DNA of 7,205 nt from Dehalococcoidia bacterium (GCA_003153955.1 PMCB01000078.1:1-7205), one strand, 5' to 3'; positions 1 to 6,047 are shown, numbered from the stretch's first letter. Program-made: numbers and translations. The notes: generated from the sequence alone by a model not told the origin.

Positions 1-524
1 TGGCCAAGACAGTGAATTTCGGGGTGATTTACGGGATGAGCGGGTACGGGCTGGAACAGGCCACCGAACTTTCCCGGGGAGACGCCGGCAAATTCATCAC
101 CGCCTATTTTGAAAAATATCCCGGTGTGAAAAAATACCTTGAAGCGACCAAAGAGCAGGCCCGCCGGACAGGGTACGTGCAAACAATCCTCGGGCGGAAA
201 CGCGTGATACAGGATATTAACTCCTCCAACCGGCAGGTGCGGGAATCCGCCGAACGCATGGCGATCAATATGCCGGTACAGGGGACTTCCGCCGACATCA
301 TCAAGAAAGCAATGATCAACCTGCACCGCGAAATGCTATCACGCCAATTGAAAAGCAAGATGCTGCTGCAGGTGCACGACGAACTGGTTTTTGAAGTGCC
401 GGAAAATGAAATGGCCGAGATGCGGCAACTGGTGCCGGAGATGATGGTCAACGCCATCGAACTTATTATCCCGCTCAAAGTGGAAACAAAAACGGGAAAA
501 AACTGGGGAGAAATGGAGAAATAA
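1..524 (+). CDS. polA: DNA polymerase I, C-terminal fragment (5' end outside window)
   Basis: This is the last part of family A DNA polymerase I, which fills gaps during excision repair and Okazaki fragment processing. The first complete codon is at base 3, so 173 residues are visible, and the rest of the gene lies to the left. Counting from that codon, the fingers O-helix reads AKTVNFGVIYGMS. K2, F6 and Y10 align with E. coli K758, F762 and Y766. The phenylalanine at position 6 is the residue known to make family A enzymes discriminate against dideoxynucleotides. A second conserved block, AERMAINMPVQGTSADII, carries the R, N and Q that match E. coli R841, N845 and Q849. The catalytic palm motif QVHDELVFEV has its aspartate at residue 126 (HDE at bases 375-383). 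The F6-to-D126 spacing of 120 equals the E. coli spacing, so this part is intact. The 5'-nuclease and 3'-exonuclease domains cannot be judged. TAA at 522-524 abuts mutM. Confidence 0.97.
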   Translation, partial: AKTVNFGVIYGMSGYGLEQATELSRGDAGKFITAYFEKYPGVKKYLEATKEQARRTGYVQTILGRKRVIQDINSSNRQVRESAERMAINMPVQGTSADIIKKAMINLHREMLSRQLKSKMLLQVHDELVFEVPENEMAEMRQLVPEMMVNAIELIIPLKVETKTGKNWGEMEK

Positions 525-1340
525 ATGCCTGAACTGCCGGAAGTGGAAACAGTAAAAAACCAGTTGGCGCCGCACATCACCGGACGCACGATTACGAATG
601 TCAGTTTACTCTGGGAGAGGATGGTCAAGGGCCAGGATCCCACCGAGTTTTTAACGTTAGTCACCGGACAGAAAATCATGGATGTAACCCGTCACGGCAA
701 GTATTTGATCGTTCATCTGGGCAGCGGCAATAAGTTGATTCTTCATTTGAAAATGACCGGCTCCCTGATCCTGGGGAACAAGACCGATGCCGAACCCCCG
801 CAATATGCCCGAGCGATTATCCACCTGGATGACGGACAGAACGTCTATTTCCGCGACCCGCGCAAGTTCGGGGTGATGAAACTCGTGGCAGATACCAAAG
901 AAATCGATGCCAAACTGGGGCCGGAACCGCTGGCTGAAGATTTTACCATGCAATATTTCAGCGATGGGCTGGGCAAACGCACCGCGCCGGTGAAAGCATT
1001 CATCCTGGAACAGAAATTTATCGCCGGCGTGGGGAACATGTACGCCGACGAGGCCCTGTTCGCGGCCGGAATCGACCCGCGGCGGCCGGCTAATTCACTA
1101 AAAAAGACGGAAATCAAAAGGCTCTATACGGCGATCCGCGAAGTGATTGCCGCGGGCATCAAATACGGCGGCGCCAGCGTGGTAACCTATTACCACCCGG
1201 ACGGCTCGGTGGGGACAGCGCACGAGCATTTCAACGTGGCGCACAATCAGAAAAAGATTTGTACTGTCTGCGGCGGGCCGGTAGAACGGATTGTGGTGCG
1301 CGGGCGGGGGACTTATTATTGCCCGAGGTGCCAAAAATAG
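525..1340 (+). CDS. mutM: Formamidopyrimidine-DNA glycosylase / AP lyase
   Basis: MutM (Fpg) excises 8-oxoguanine and formamidopyrimidines from DNA and cleaves the abasic site by beta,delta-elimination. The 271 residues match the usual family length. The start MPELPEVETV is diagnostic: after Met removal, Pro2 is the Schiff-base nucleophile and Glu3 the acid. Lys59 in HGKYL is the conserved lysine equivalent to E. coli K57. M77, R113 and F115 fit the void-filling triad. The helix-two-turn-helix lies in GVGNMYADEALFAAGI (residues 168-183). A C-terminal zinc finger uses C246, C249, C266 and C269 (CX2C-X16-CX2C) and ends in RGRGTYYCPRCQ. The ATG directly follows the polA stop, and a GGAG Shine-Dalgarno at 515-518 sits 6 bases upstream, inside polA, so the two genes are very likely cotranscribed and coupled. 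One oddity is that the usual VYGR-type segment before the zinc finger reads FNVAHNQKKIC. The coaE gene often found next in this cluster is absent here. Confidence 0.97.
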   Translation: MPELPEVETVKNQLAPHITGRTITNVSLLWERMVKGQDPTEFLTLVTGQKIMDVTRHGKYLIVHLGSGNKLILHLKMTGSLILGNKTDAEPPQYARAIIHLDDGQNVYFRDPRKFGVMKLVADTKEIDAKLGPEPLAEDFTMQYFSDGLGKRTAPVKAFILEQKFIAGVGNMYADEALFAAGIDPRRPANSLKKTEIKRLYTAIREVIAAGIKYGGASVVTYYHPDGSVGTAHEHFNVAHNQKKICTVCGGPVERIVVRGRGTYYCPRCQK

Positions 1341-1355
1341 GTTTTAAATATTCAA

Positions 1356-1389
1356 GATTCAATAGCCAATAATCAAGATATATTGAATC
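1356..1389. repeat. 9-bp perfect inverted repeat downstream of mutM
   Basis: GATTCAATA at 1356-1364 is the exact reverse complement of TATTGAATC at 1381-1389, with a 16-base loop. It begins 15 bases after the mutM stop. It is AT-rich and has no following T-run, so it is a poor intrinsic terminator. It may protect the mRNA 3' end or be part of a repeat element. Confidence 0.5.
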
Positions 1390-1543
1390 ATACTAAATCC
1401 TAAATCCGAATCTCGAAATACTAAATAAATTCAAAATACAAATTCCAATAAAGGATAAAAGAAAATACCAGTATTTTTAGCTATCAAAGTAGGGCCAAGG
1501 TACATTTGCAACGATTATTCCCAATAATACCCTCACCCTCTGG

Positions 1544-1569
1544 CTCCCTCTCCACAAATGGAAAGGGAG
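1544..1569. repeat. Hairpin in pyrimidine/purine-rich block
   Basis: CTCCCTCTCC (1544-1553) pairs with GGAAAGGGAG (1560-1569) around a 6-base loop, with 9 of 10 positions complementary (C1550 faces A1563). No T-tract follows, so it does not look like a classical terminator. The CCCTCACCCTC...CTCCCTCTCC style resembles dispersed intergenic repeats I recall from other environmental genomes, but this is unverified. Confidence 0.45.
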
Positions 1570-1696
1570 GAGATTGCTTAGAGGGCCTTGCCTAAAACGA
1601 ATAAACTTTATTTCTACGCAATTACAATTCAATTTGCACGGCGCTTAAAAAAGAGGGAGAATCCGGTATTAACATTAAGGTTCAGGGAGCAGAAAA

Positions 1697-2245
1697 ATGG
1701 ATGAATTAAAACCAAACCAGACTAAAGATGACGACAAACACTGGAAACTAGGTGTATATAACAACCCCGAAGATCCCCGTGTCTGGGTACCGAAACGTTA
1801 TGGTGGCGGCTATACCCTCAATACCGGTTCCCGCAATGGCAGGCGCTTTTTCTACGGCACATTAATTGCCGTCGGTATTATCCTTGTGGCCGTGGTATTG
1901 ATGTTTTTACTGCCCCTCTTTAATCCCTTCAAACTGTCCATTGGCACAGATACCGTCACCATCCAATCACCAATCTACGCAACCGGTTTCCCCCTATCCG
2001 GTATCCGTGAAGTGAAACTGGTAGATACTCTGCCCGGTGGAACACGTACTAACGGGATATCTACCGGTCAATACGACCTGGGCAATTTCACGCTGAATGG
2101 CTATGGAAAATCCAAAATGTATGTGTACGACGCTGACAAACCCTTCCTCGTAATCACTCTGGATAACCTGACAGTTTTTTATAACAGCAAAAATCCGGAG
2201 CAGACACAGTTAATTTACTCACAGCTTTTACAATATCTAAAATAG
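1697..2245 (+). CDS. Single-pass membrane protein, DUF5808-like N-terminus and PH-like C-terminus
   Basis: No biochemical function is known to me. Residues 11-44 (DDDKHWKLGVYNNPEDPRVW, then VPKRYGGGYTLN) strongly resemble DUF5808, a short cytoplasmic motif usually placed beside membrane segments. One transmembrane helix spans about residues 51-75. The remainder, about 80-182, looks like a small bacterial PH-like beta domain: strands SIGTDTVTIQSPIY, IREVKLVDTLPGG, GNFTLNGYGKSKMYVYD and PFLVITLDNLTVFYNSKNPE, then a final helix EQTQLIYSQLLQYLK. This order (glycine-rich YGK turn, then NPEQT and a last helix) recalls the bPH_5-type domains. The ATG at 1697 is supported by GGGAG at 1685-1689, 7 bases upstream. 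There is no recognisable partner gene. It stands alone between two spacers and is visibly less GC-rich than mutM or comEC. Domain names are inferred from recalled family patterns. Confidence 0.85.
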   Translation: MDELKPNQTKDDDKHWKLGVYNNPEDPRVWVPKRYGGGYTLNTGSRNGRRFFYGTLIAVGIILVAVVLMFLLPLFNPFKLSIGTDTVTIQSPIYATGFPLSGIREVKLVDTLPGGTRTNGISTGQYDLGNFTLNGYGKSKMYVYDADKPFLVITLDNLTVFYNSKNPEQTQLIYSQLLQYLK

Positions 2246-2272
2246 GAGAGATCACAAAGGGCTCTCTTTCTA
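2244..2272 (+). terminator. Weak possible terminator hairpin
   Basis: AGGAGAG (2244-2250, overlapping the stop codon) can pair with CTCTCTT (2262-2268), including one G-U pair, around an 11-base loop. A modest T-containing tail, TTCTACTACTTT, follows. The stem is short and the loop long, so this is only a candidate. Confidence 0.3.
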
Positions 2273-2362
2273 CTACTTTAATTGCACAGATTTAATTGAT
2301 TTGGTGACTGAATTCCTCCCTCGGCAAGCCCAGGGACTTGTGCTTATCAGTTAGGGAATGAC

Positions 2363-2402
2363 AACCGGACGGGTTTAAAACCCACCCACAGGCGGACCGG
2401 TT
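2363..2402. repeat. Nested inverted repeat in spacer upstream of comEA
   Basis: AACCGG (2363-2368) pairs with CCGGTT (2397-2402). Between them, GGGTTTAAAACCC (2371-2383) forms a near-palindrome. The GGGTTTAAAACCC core with flanking GC-rich arms resembles dispersed intergenic repeats of the GGGCGGGTTTAAACCCGCCC kind that I recall from many environmental bacterial genomes, here in a degraded form. A function is not evident. Confidence 0.4.
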
Positions 2403-2452
2403 AGAAACCTGCGCCTTACATCCAATTTCATAATCATCCTTTCATACTCCCC

Positions 2453-2485
2453 ATATTGACAATATCTTGCCGATACTATTATTAT
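2453..2485 (+). promoter_or_regulatory. Predicted comEA-comEC promoter with palindrome over -35
   Basis: A perfect -35 box, TTGACA (2456-2461), is followed after 18 bases by TATTAT (2480-2485), a 5-of-6 match to the -10 consensus. An alternative TATTAT at 2477-2482 would give a 15-base spacer. The expected transcription start is about 40 bases before the comEA start codon. The -35 box is embedded in a 13-bp palindrome, ATATTG-A-CAATAT (2453-2465), which could be an operator where a regulator blocks RNA polymerase. The promoter is seen by consensus; the operator role is inference. Confidence 0.55.
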
Positions 2486-2522
2486 ATTAGCGATTCTTTC
2501 ATATTTGCTGGTTAATAATAGC

Positions 2523-2528
2523 GGGAGG
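2523..2528 (+). promoter_or_regulatory. Ribosome binding site supporting the comEA GTG start
   Basis: GGGAGG ends 5 bases before GTG at 2534. This strong Shine-Dalgarno match decides the non-ATG start, which also places the membrane anchor at the very N-terminus as expected for ComEA. Confidence 0.7.
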
Positions 2529-2533
2529 ATATT

Positions 2534-3043
2534 GTGGCGGGAACCGGGGCAAAACGATTCTGGCTGATCGCGATAATTTTGCTCATTGCGGTCATCGTTG
2601 TTTCCGCGTCGATTGCCTGGACGAAGTACCGTCCCAGTCTCCCGATCGAAATTACGCTGCCGCCGCCGCAAACCGTCAGCGGCAATATTTACGTCAACGG
2701 CGCGGTGACCAATCCCGGTATTTATACCTTTTCCGGGGATGACACCATCAATTCGCTGCTGCAAGCGGCCGGGGGTGTTACCACTGACGGCAATTCCGGG
2801 AACCTGGAACTCGACATCGCACAGGCTAACACAACCGCAGCGCCGCAGAAAATCAATGTCAACACTGCCGATGAATGGCTGCTGGACGCCCTGCCGGGTA
2901 TCGGGACGACCAAAGCGCAAGCCATCATCGATTACCGCACGAAAAACGGTTTTTTCCGCAACATCGACGAACTGGCCAAGGTGAAGGGCATCAGCGCCTC
3001 CGTATTGGCAAAAATCAGGCCCTTAATTACCGTCGGGGAATAA
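2534..3043 (+). CDS. comEA: Competence protein ComEA, membrane-anchored DNA receptor
   Basis: ComEA binds incoming double-stranded DNA outside the cytoplasmic membrane and passes it to the ComEC channel. The 169 residues contain, in order: a short N-terminal tail, an N-in transmembrane anchor (about 9-29), a proline-rich linker (33-46), an SLBB-type beta-grasp domain (about 49-98; the NIYVNGAVTNPGIYTF and LLQAAGGV blocks are diagnostic), and a C-terminal helix-hairpin-helix DNA-binding module (about 106-167). The last shows INVNTADEWLLDALPGIGTT and later VKGISASVLAKIRPLI. The start is GTG with a strong ribosome site. The SLBB end is unusual: the common dG..iyVP strand is missing and reads LELDIAQANTTAAPQ. 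Two codons after its TAA, in the same frame, comEC begins, so the pair is almost surely one transcript. The helix-hairpin-helix part alone could recruit other DNA-binding annotations, but the anchor, SLBB and comEC neighbour settle it. Confidence 0.95.
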   Translation: MAGTGAKRFWLIAIILLIAVIVVSASIAWTKYRPSLPIEITLPPPQTVSGNIYVNGAVTNPGIYTFSGDDTINSLLQAAGGVTTDGNSGNLELDIAQANTTAAPQKINVNTADEWLLDALPGIGTTKAQAIIDYRTKNGFFRNIDELAKVKGISASVLAKIRPLITVGE

Positions 3044-3049
3044 ACTTAT

Positions 3050-5437
3050 TTGTTACTGATTTATCTCAGCGGCGCATGGATAACCGGGATTTTGCTGGGC
3101 ACGAAACTCAGCCTGTCCCCGGTCTGGCTGGCCGTATCATTGGTGCCGCTGCCGCTTGTTTTTGTCTTCCGGCAGCATAAAAAGCTGCTGCTAACAGCTG
3201 CGCTGATGATATTGGCGCTGCTGGGCGGGATTATTCGCTATCAGGCCGCTGTTCCTGTCGTCAACGATAAGTCCATCCAGTTTTATAACGATAAAACCGC
3301 AATCGAACTGAAAGGGACCGTTAGCCGGGCGCCGGACGTCCGGGACAAAAGCACGCACCTCTACCTTTCCGGCCTCGAAATGAAGACCCCCGAGGGCTGG
3401 CAAAAGTTGAACGGCGAAATCCTGATTTTCGTGCCGAGGTTCCCCATTTACAATTACGGCGATGAGCTGCTGATAAAAGGAAAATTAGAAACTCCGCAGG
3501 CAATCGACAATTTCAATTACCCCGGTTACCTGGCCAATCAGGGTATTTACTCGACGATGCTTTCCCCGCAGACATATTTAATCGGTACGGGCAAAGGGTT
3601 CCGGCCTCTGGCGTGGGTTTACGCGCTGAGAAACCGGCTGTCAGAGGCGATGGCGGCCACCATCCCCGAGCCGCAGGCATCAGTTGCACAGGGAATGATA
3701 CTGGGTATCAAGAGCAATGTTACGCCGGACTTGCAGAACAACTTCATTAAAAGCGGTACGGTGTATATTTTGGTGATTTCCGGGTCGCAGTTCAATATCG
3801 TGGCGGGCATCCTGCTGGCGACCGGCATCTGGCTTTTCGGGAAAAGGCGCTTTTTCTACATCTGGCCGGCGCTGGGGGCAATCTGGATTTACGCGCTGCT
3901 GACGGGAATGGGCCCGCCCGCCATCCGGGCGGCGGTGATGGTCAGCATTTTCCTGTTTGCCGACCTGCTGGGGCGACAAAAGAGCGCAATGACGGCCATC
4001 GGGTTTGCGGCGGCAGTAATGGCGGCGATTACCCCGAAAATTCTGGGCGATGCCTCATTCCAACTGACGTTTTTGTCGGTGGCGGGCATTGCTTTGATTA
4101 CGCCGCGGCTGCAGGCGTGGGGTAAAAAGATTATCGCCGCAAAACTGGGAGAAGAGGGATTTTTCGTAAAAACGGTGAACTGGGTGGCGGACAGTCTGTG
4201 CGTGACGCTGGGGGTGACGATTGCCATCTGGCCCCTGATGGTCTATTATTTCGGGATTTTCTCCCTAGTCTCGCCGCTGGCATCGTTGTTGGTATTGCCG
4301 GCTTTGCCGTACCTGCTGGGCAGCGGGACGATGGCCGCAGTTTTCGGGATTTACCTTTTACCGTTCGGGCAGATTGTGGGGTGGCTGGCATGGCTGGCAG
4401 CCTCTTACATGCTGCTGGTGATTAACGGTTTCGCGAAACTGACTTTTTCAGCAATCGACGTGGGTACGATTAGTCCCGCTTTAGTGTGGGGATATTTTGC
4501 CGCACTGGCATTGATAATGTGGCTGATACCGAACAGAAAAACCGTCGGCGCTTTTTTCAGCCGGACGGCATCGACGCTGGATAAAGTACCGAAAAAGTGG
4601 GCAGTGCCGTCGCTGCTGGTAGTTGCGATATTGATGTCAACGGCGGCGTACGCGATGCCCGACGACCGGCTGCATGTCAGTTTCCTCGACGTCGGGCAGG
4701 GGGACGCGATTTTAATCCAGACGCCGAACCATCAGGACATCCTGGTGGACGGCGGCCCCGGCGCACAGGCTATCAGTCAGCAACTGAGCAAACACCTGCC
4801 GTTCTGGGACCGGACGATCGAGCTGGTGGTACTGACACACCCGCATGAAGACCACCTGACCGGCCTGCTGGAAGTACTGCAGCGCTATAAAGTGAAGCAG
4901 GTGCTCTACCTGGACACAAGCTACACCCTGCCCGACGAGCAGGAGTGGTTAAATCTGATTCAGCAGAAACACATTAAATCGACATTGGCGAAAGCGGGGC
5001 AGGAGATTGATCTGGGCACGACAGACACGACGCTGGAAGTGGTGAACCCGACGCCCGGTTCGACAGTGCCGGCGATGGACAACGGGATTGTGCTGAAATT
5101 AAGCGACGAAAAAATCAGCTTCCTGCTGACCTCGGATATTTCGGCGGACGCGGAACACGACCTGATTACACAGCGGGCCGACGTGAGCTGTACGGTGCTG
5201 AAAGTGGCGCACCACGGCTCCAACGATTCCAGCACCGCCGCTTTTCTGGCCGTCGCCGACCCCAAACTGGCGGTGATTTCGGTGGGGGCGGACAATACCT
5301 TCGGGCACCCCGGCGCGGACACGCTGCGGCGGCTGGCGGCTGCAGTGGGGGCGGATAATATTTACCGCACAGACAAGAACGGCACGGTGGAATGCATCAC
5401 GGACGGGACGAGGCTGTGGGTGAAGACGGAGAGGTGA
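3050..5437 (+). CDS. comEC: ComEC/Rec2 DNA-uptake channel with metallo-beta-lactamase domain
   Basis: ComEC is the cytoplasmic-membrane channel through which one strand of transforming DNA enters; its metallo-beta-lactamase domain is thought to degrade the other strand. All three classic parts are present in 795 residues: about three N-terminal helices followed by an OB-like DUF4131 region (about 60-180), the multi-helix Competence domain (about 205-500, with GMGPPAIRAAVM and GDASFQLTFLSVAGI), and the nuclease domain (about 540-795). The nuclease region shows FLDVGQGD (545-552), DGG (D567), the metal motif HPHEDH (H597, H599, D601, H602), D696 in TSDIS, AHHGSN (H721, H722) and GHPG (H753), so it looks catalytically complete. 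In the Competence domain the usual HLLAISGLH signature reads YILVISGSQ. The start is TTG at 3050. The next in-frame triplet that matters upstream is the comEA stop, and the ribosome site is weak (GGGG at 3035-3038), suggesting coupling to comEA. The holA gene often found downstream is absent. Confidence 0.95.
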   Translation: MLLIYLSGAWITGILLGTKLSLSPVWLAVSLVPLPLVFVFRQHKKLLLTAALMILALLGGIIRYQAAVPVVNDKSIQFYNDKTAIELKGTVSRAPDVRDKSTHLYLSGLEMKTPEGWQKLNGEILIFVPRFPIYNYGDELLIKGKLETPQAIDNFNYPGYLANQGIYSTMLSPQTYLIGTGKGFRPLAWVYALRNRLSEAMAATIPEPQASVAQGMILGIKSNVTPDLQNNFIKSGTVYILVISGSQFNIVAGILLATGIWLFGKRRFFYIWPALGAIWIYALLTGMGPPAIRAAVMVSIFLFADLLGRQKSAMTAIGFAAAVMAAITPKILGDASFQLTFLSVAGIALITPRLQAWGKKIIAAKLGEEGFFVKTVNWVADSLCVTLGVTIAIWPLMVYYFGIFSLVSPLASLLVLPALPYLLGSGTMAAVFGIYLLPFGQIVGWLAWLAASYMLLVINGFAKLTFSAIDVGTISPALVWGYFAALALIMWLIPNRKTVGAFFSRTASTLDKVPKKWAVPSLLVVAILMSTAAYAMPDDRLHVSFLDVGQGDAILIQTPNHQDILVDGGPGAQAISQQLSKHLPFWDRTIELVVLTHPHEDHLTGLLEVLQRYKVKQVLYLDTSYTLPDEQEWLNLIQQKHIKSTLAKAGQEIDLGTTDTTLEVVNPTPGSTVPAMDNGIVLKLSDEKISFLLTSDISADAEHDLITQRADVSCTVLKVAHHGSNDSSTAAFLAVADPKLAVISVGADNTFGHPGADTLRRLAAAVGADNIYRTDKNGTVECITDGTRLWVKTER

Positions 5438-5458
5438 TGGGTGAAATATATGCATCTT

Positions 5459-5485
5459 ATTGCGTATTGCCCTCGCAATTATTTT
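5459..5485 (+). terminator. Possible intrinsic terminator after comEC
   Basis: ATTGCG (5459-5464) pairs perfectly with CGCAAT (5474-5479) around a 9-base loop, followed by TATTTT. It lies about 20 bases after the comEC stop. The stem is short, so the call is tentative. Outer GGTGA/TCACC pairs could extend the structure. Confidence 0.4.
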
Positions 5486-5551
5486 GTGTCACCTGATTGC
5501 CTTTTCACCAGTAGTCCCCAGGTAACTTTTATTATGAGTCAATGCGATACC

Positions 5552-5580
5552 TTGACAATCATTATTTTGAATGATAAATT
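5552..5580 (+). promoter_or_regulatory. Strong sigma-70-type promoter with extended -10 for the DUF4190 gene
   Basis: A perfect TTGACA (5552-5557) is followed after exactly 17 bases by TAAATT (5575-5580, 4 of 6 to TATAAT), with TGA at 5572-5574 providing an extended -10 element. The expected start is near 5587, giving an untranslated leader of about 70 bases before ATG 5655. Confidence 0.6.
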
Positions 5581-5613
5581 ATTTTACATCGCTGCGTCGA
5601 TTAAATTATCATT
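5558..5613. promoter_or_regulatory. Cluster of AATGAT/ATCATT half-sites over the promoter (possible operator)
   Basis: The hexamer ATCATT occurs at 5558-5563 and 5608-5613, and its complement AATGAT at 5570-5575. The first two form ATCATT-N6-AATGAT, lying exactly between the -35 and -10 boxes. In addition, 5570-5581 and 5602-5613 form a 12-base inverted repeat with one mismatch that spans the -10 and the start site, with an inner ATCG/CGAT pair (5588-5591 and 5598-5601). This looks like a binding site for a dimeric repressor. The regulator is unknown. Confidence 0.4.
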
Positions 5614-5654
5614 TCGCATCGTTCAATCCGCCCGGCCGCCGTTAAGGAGAAAAA

Positions 5655-6047
5655 ATGACGATATACTGTTCAAATTGCGGGAATCCAAATGTCGAAGGCG
5701 ATGTTTTTTGCCGGAACTGCGGGAAGCCGCTAAACCCTGCAACGGCATACTCCGCCGGCGCGCCGCAAACGATAGTTTTGCAGGAACCGGCGCCGCATAC
5801 CAGCGGGCTTAGTATTGCGGCACTGGTATTAGGACTGTTAGGGATTTGGCCCCTGGCAATAATCTTCGGCGGAATCGGAATCAGCCATACAAAACCGGGA
5901 CGGAATGTTTCGGGAAGGGGTATGGCCATTGCCGGGTTAGTACTTGGTATTGTGGTCGGATTACTTTATATCGGGTTGTTTACCTGGGCATTTATTGCCG
6001 GATTTACGCATTCGAGTTTTCCCTTTACCGGGGGAAGTTCGGTGTGA
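5655..6047 (+). CDS. Zinc-ribbon DUF4190 membrane protein
   Basis: This is a small membrane protein of unknown role. The N-terminus is a zinc ribbon with C5, C8, C19 and C22 (YCSNCGN and FCRNCGKPL), expected to bind zinc on the cytoplasmic side. A flexible linker (about 26-50) leads to a DUF4190-type domain with two helices: SIAALVLGLLGIWPLAIIFG (about 53-72), the conserved loop GIGISHTKPGRNVSGRGMAI, and a second hydrophobic segment (about 90-118). The G-rich loop with the GRGMAIAGLVLG tail is typical of DUF4190. The 130 residues are a normal length for zinc-ribbon plus DUF4190 proteins. ATG 5655 has TAAGGAG at 5643-5649, 5 bases upstream, and a strong promoter with possible operator sites precedes it, so it is probably transcribed on its own. 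Such proteins are often annotated only as zinc-ribbon domain-containing protein, and no pathway can be assigned from the neighbours. Confidence 0.9.
   Translation: MTIYCSNCGNPNVEGDVFCRNCGKPLNPATAYSAGAPQTIVLQEPAPHTSGLSIAALVLGLLGIWPLAIIFGGIGISHTKPGRNVSGRGMAIAGLVLGIVVGLLYIGLFTWAFIAGFTHSSFPFTGGSSV

Larger units (their letters stand above)
1341..1696. other. 356-base intergenic region, AT-rich and repeat-like
   Basis: No credible gene lies here. The first part (about 1341-1465) is very AT-rich and built from short related words such as CTAAATC (tandem at 1393-1399 and 1400-1406), CGAAATACTAAAT and TTCAAAATACAAATTCC. It looks like the degenerate intergenic filler repeats common in environmental bacterial genomes; that resemblance is from memory and was not searched. 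A pyrimidine-rich block, CCCTCACCCTCTGGCTCCC (1530-1548), follows and leads into a short hairpin. I found no convincing -35/-10 pair for the downstream gene. TTGCAC at 1634-1639 has no -10 partner at suitable spacing. Confidence 0.6.

Noticed and set aside
104..679. Minus-strand open frame of 191 codons opposite polA/mutM
   Set aside because: Serine- and isoleucine-rich translation without motifs, fully antisense to two conserved genes.
1588..1662. Candidate promoters upstream of the 1697 gene (TTGCCT, TTGCAC)
   Set aside because: Neither has a -10-like hexamer at 15-19 bases.
2375..2920. Minus-strand open frame of 181 codons opposite comEA
   Set aside because: It is arginine-rich with low-complexity composition typical of an antisense shadow, covers the comEA promoter, and has no motif.
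5441..5812. Plus-strand open frame of 123 codons starting GTG after comEC
   Set aside because: It runs through the strong promoter and operator-like repeats, overlaps the well-supported zinc-ribbon gene in another frame, has no good ribosome site, and its product resembles no domain.
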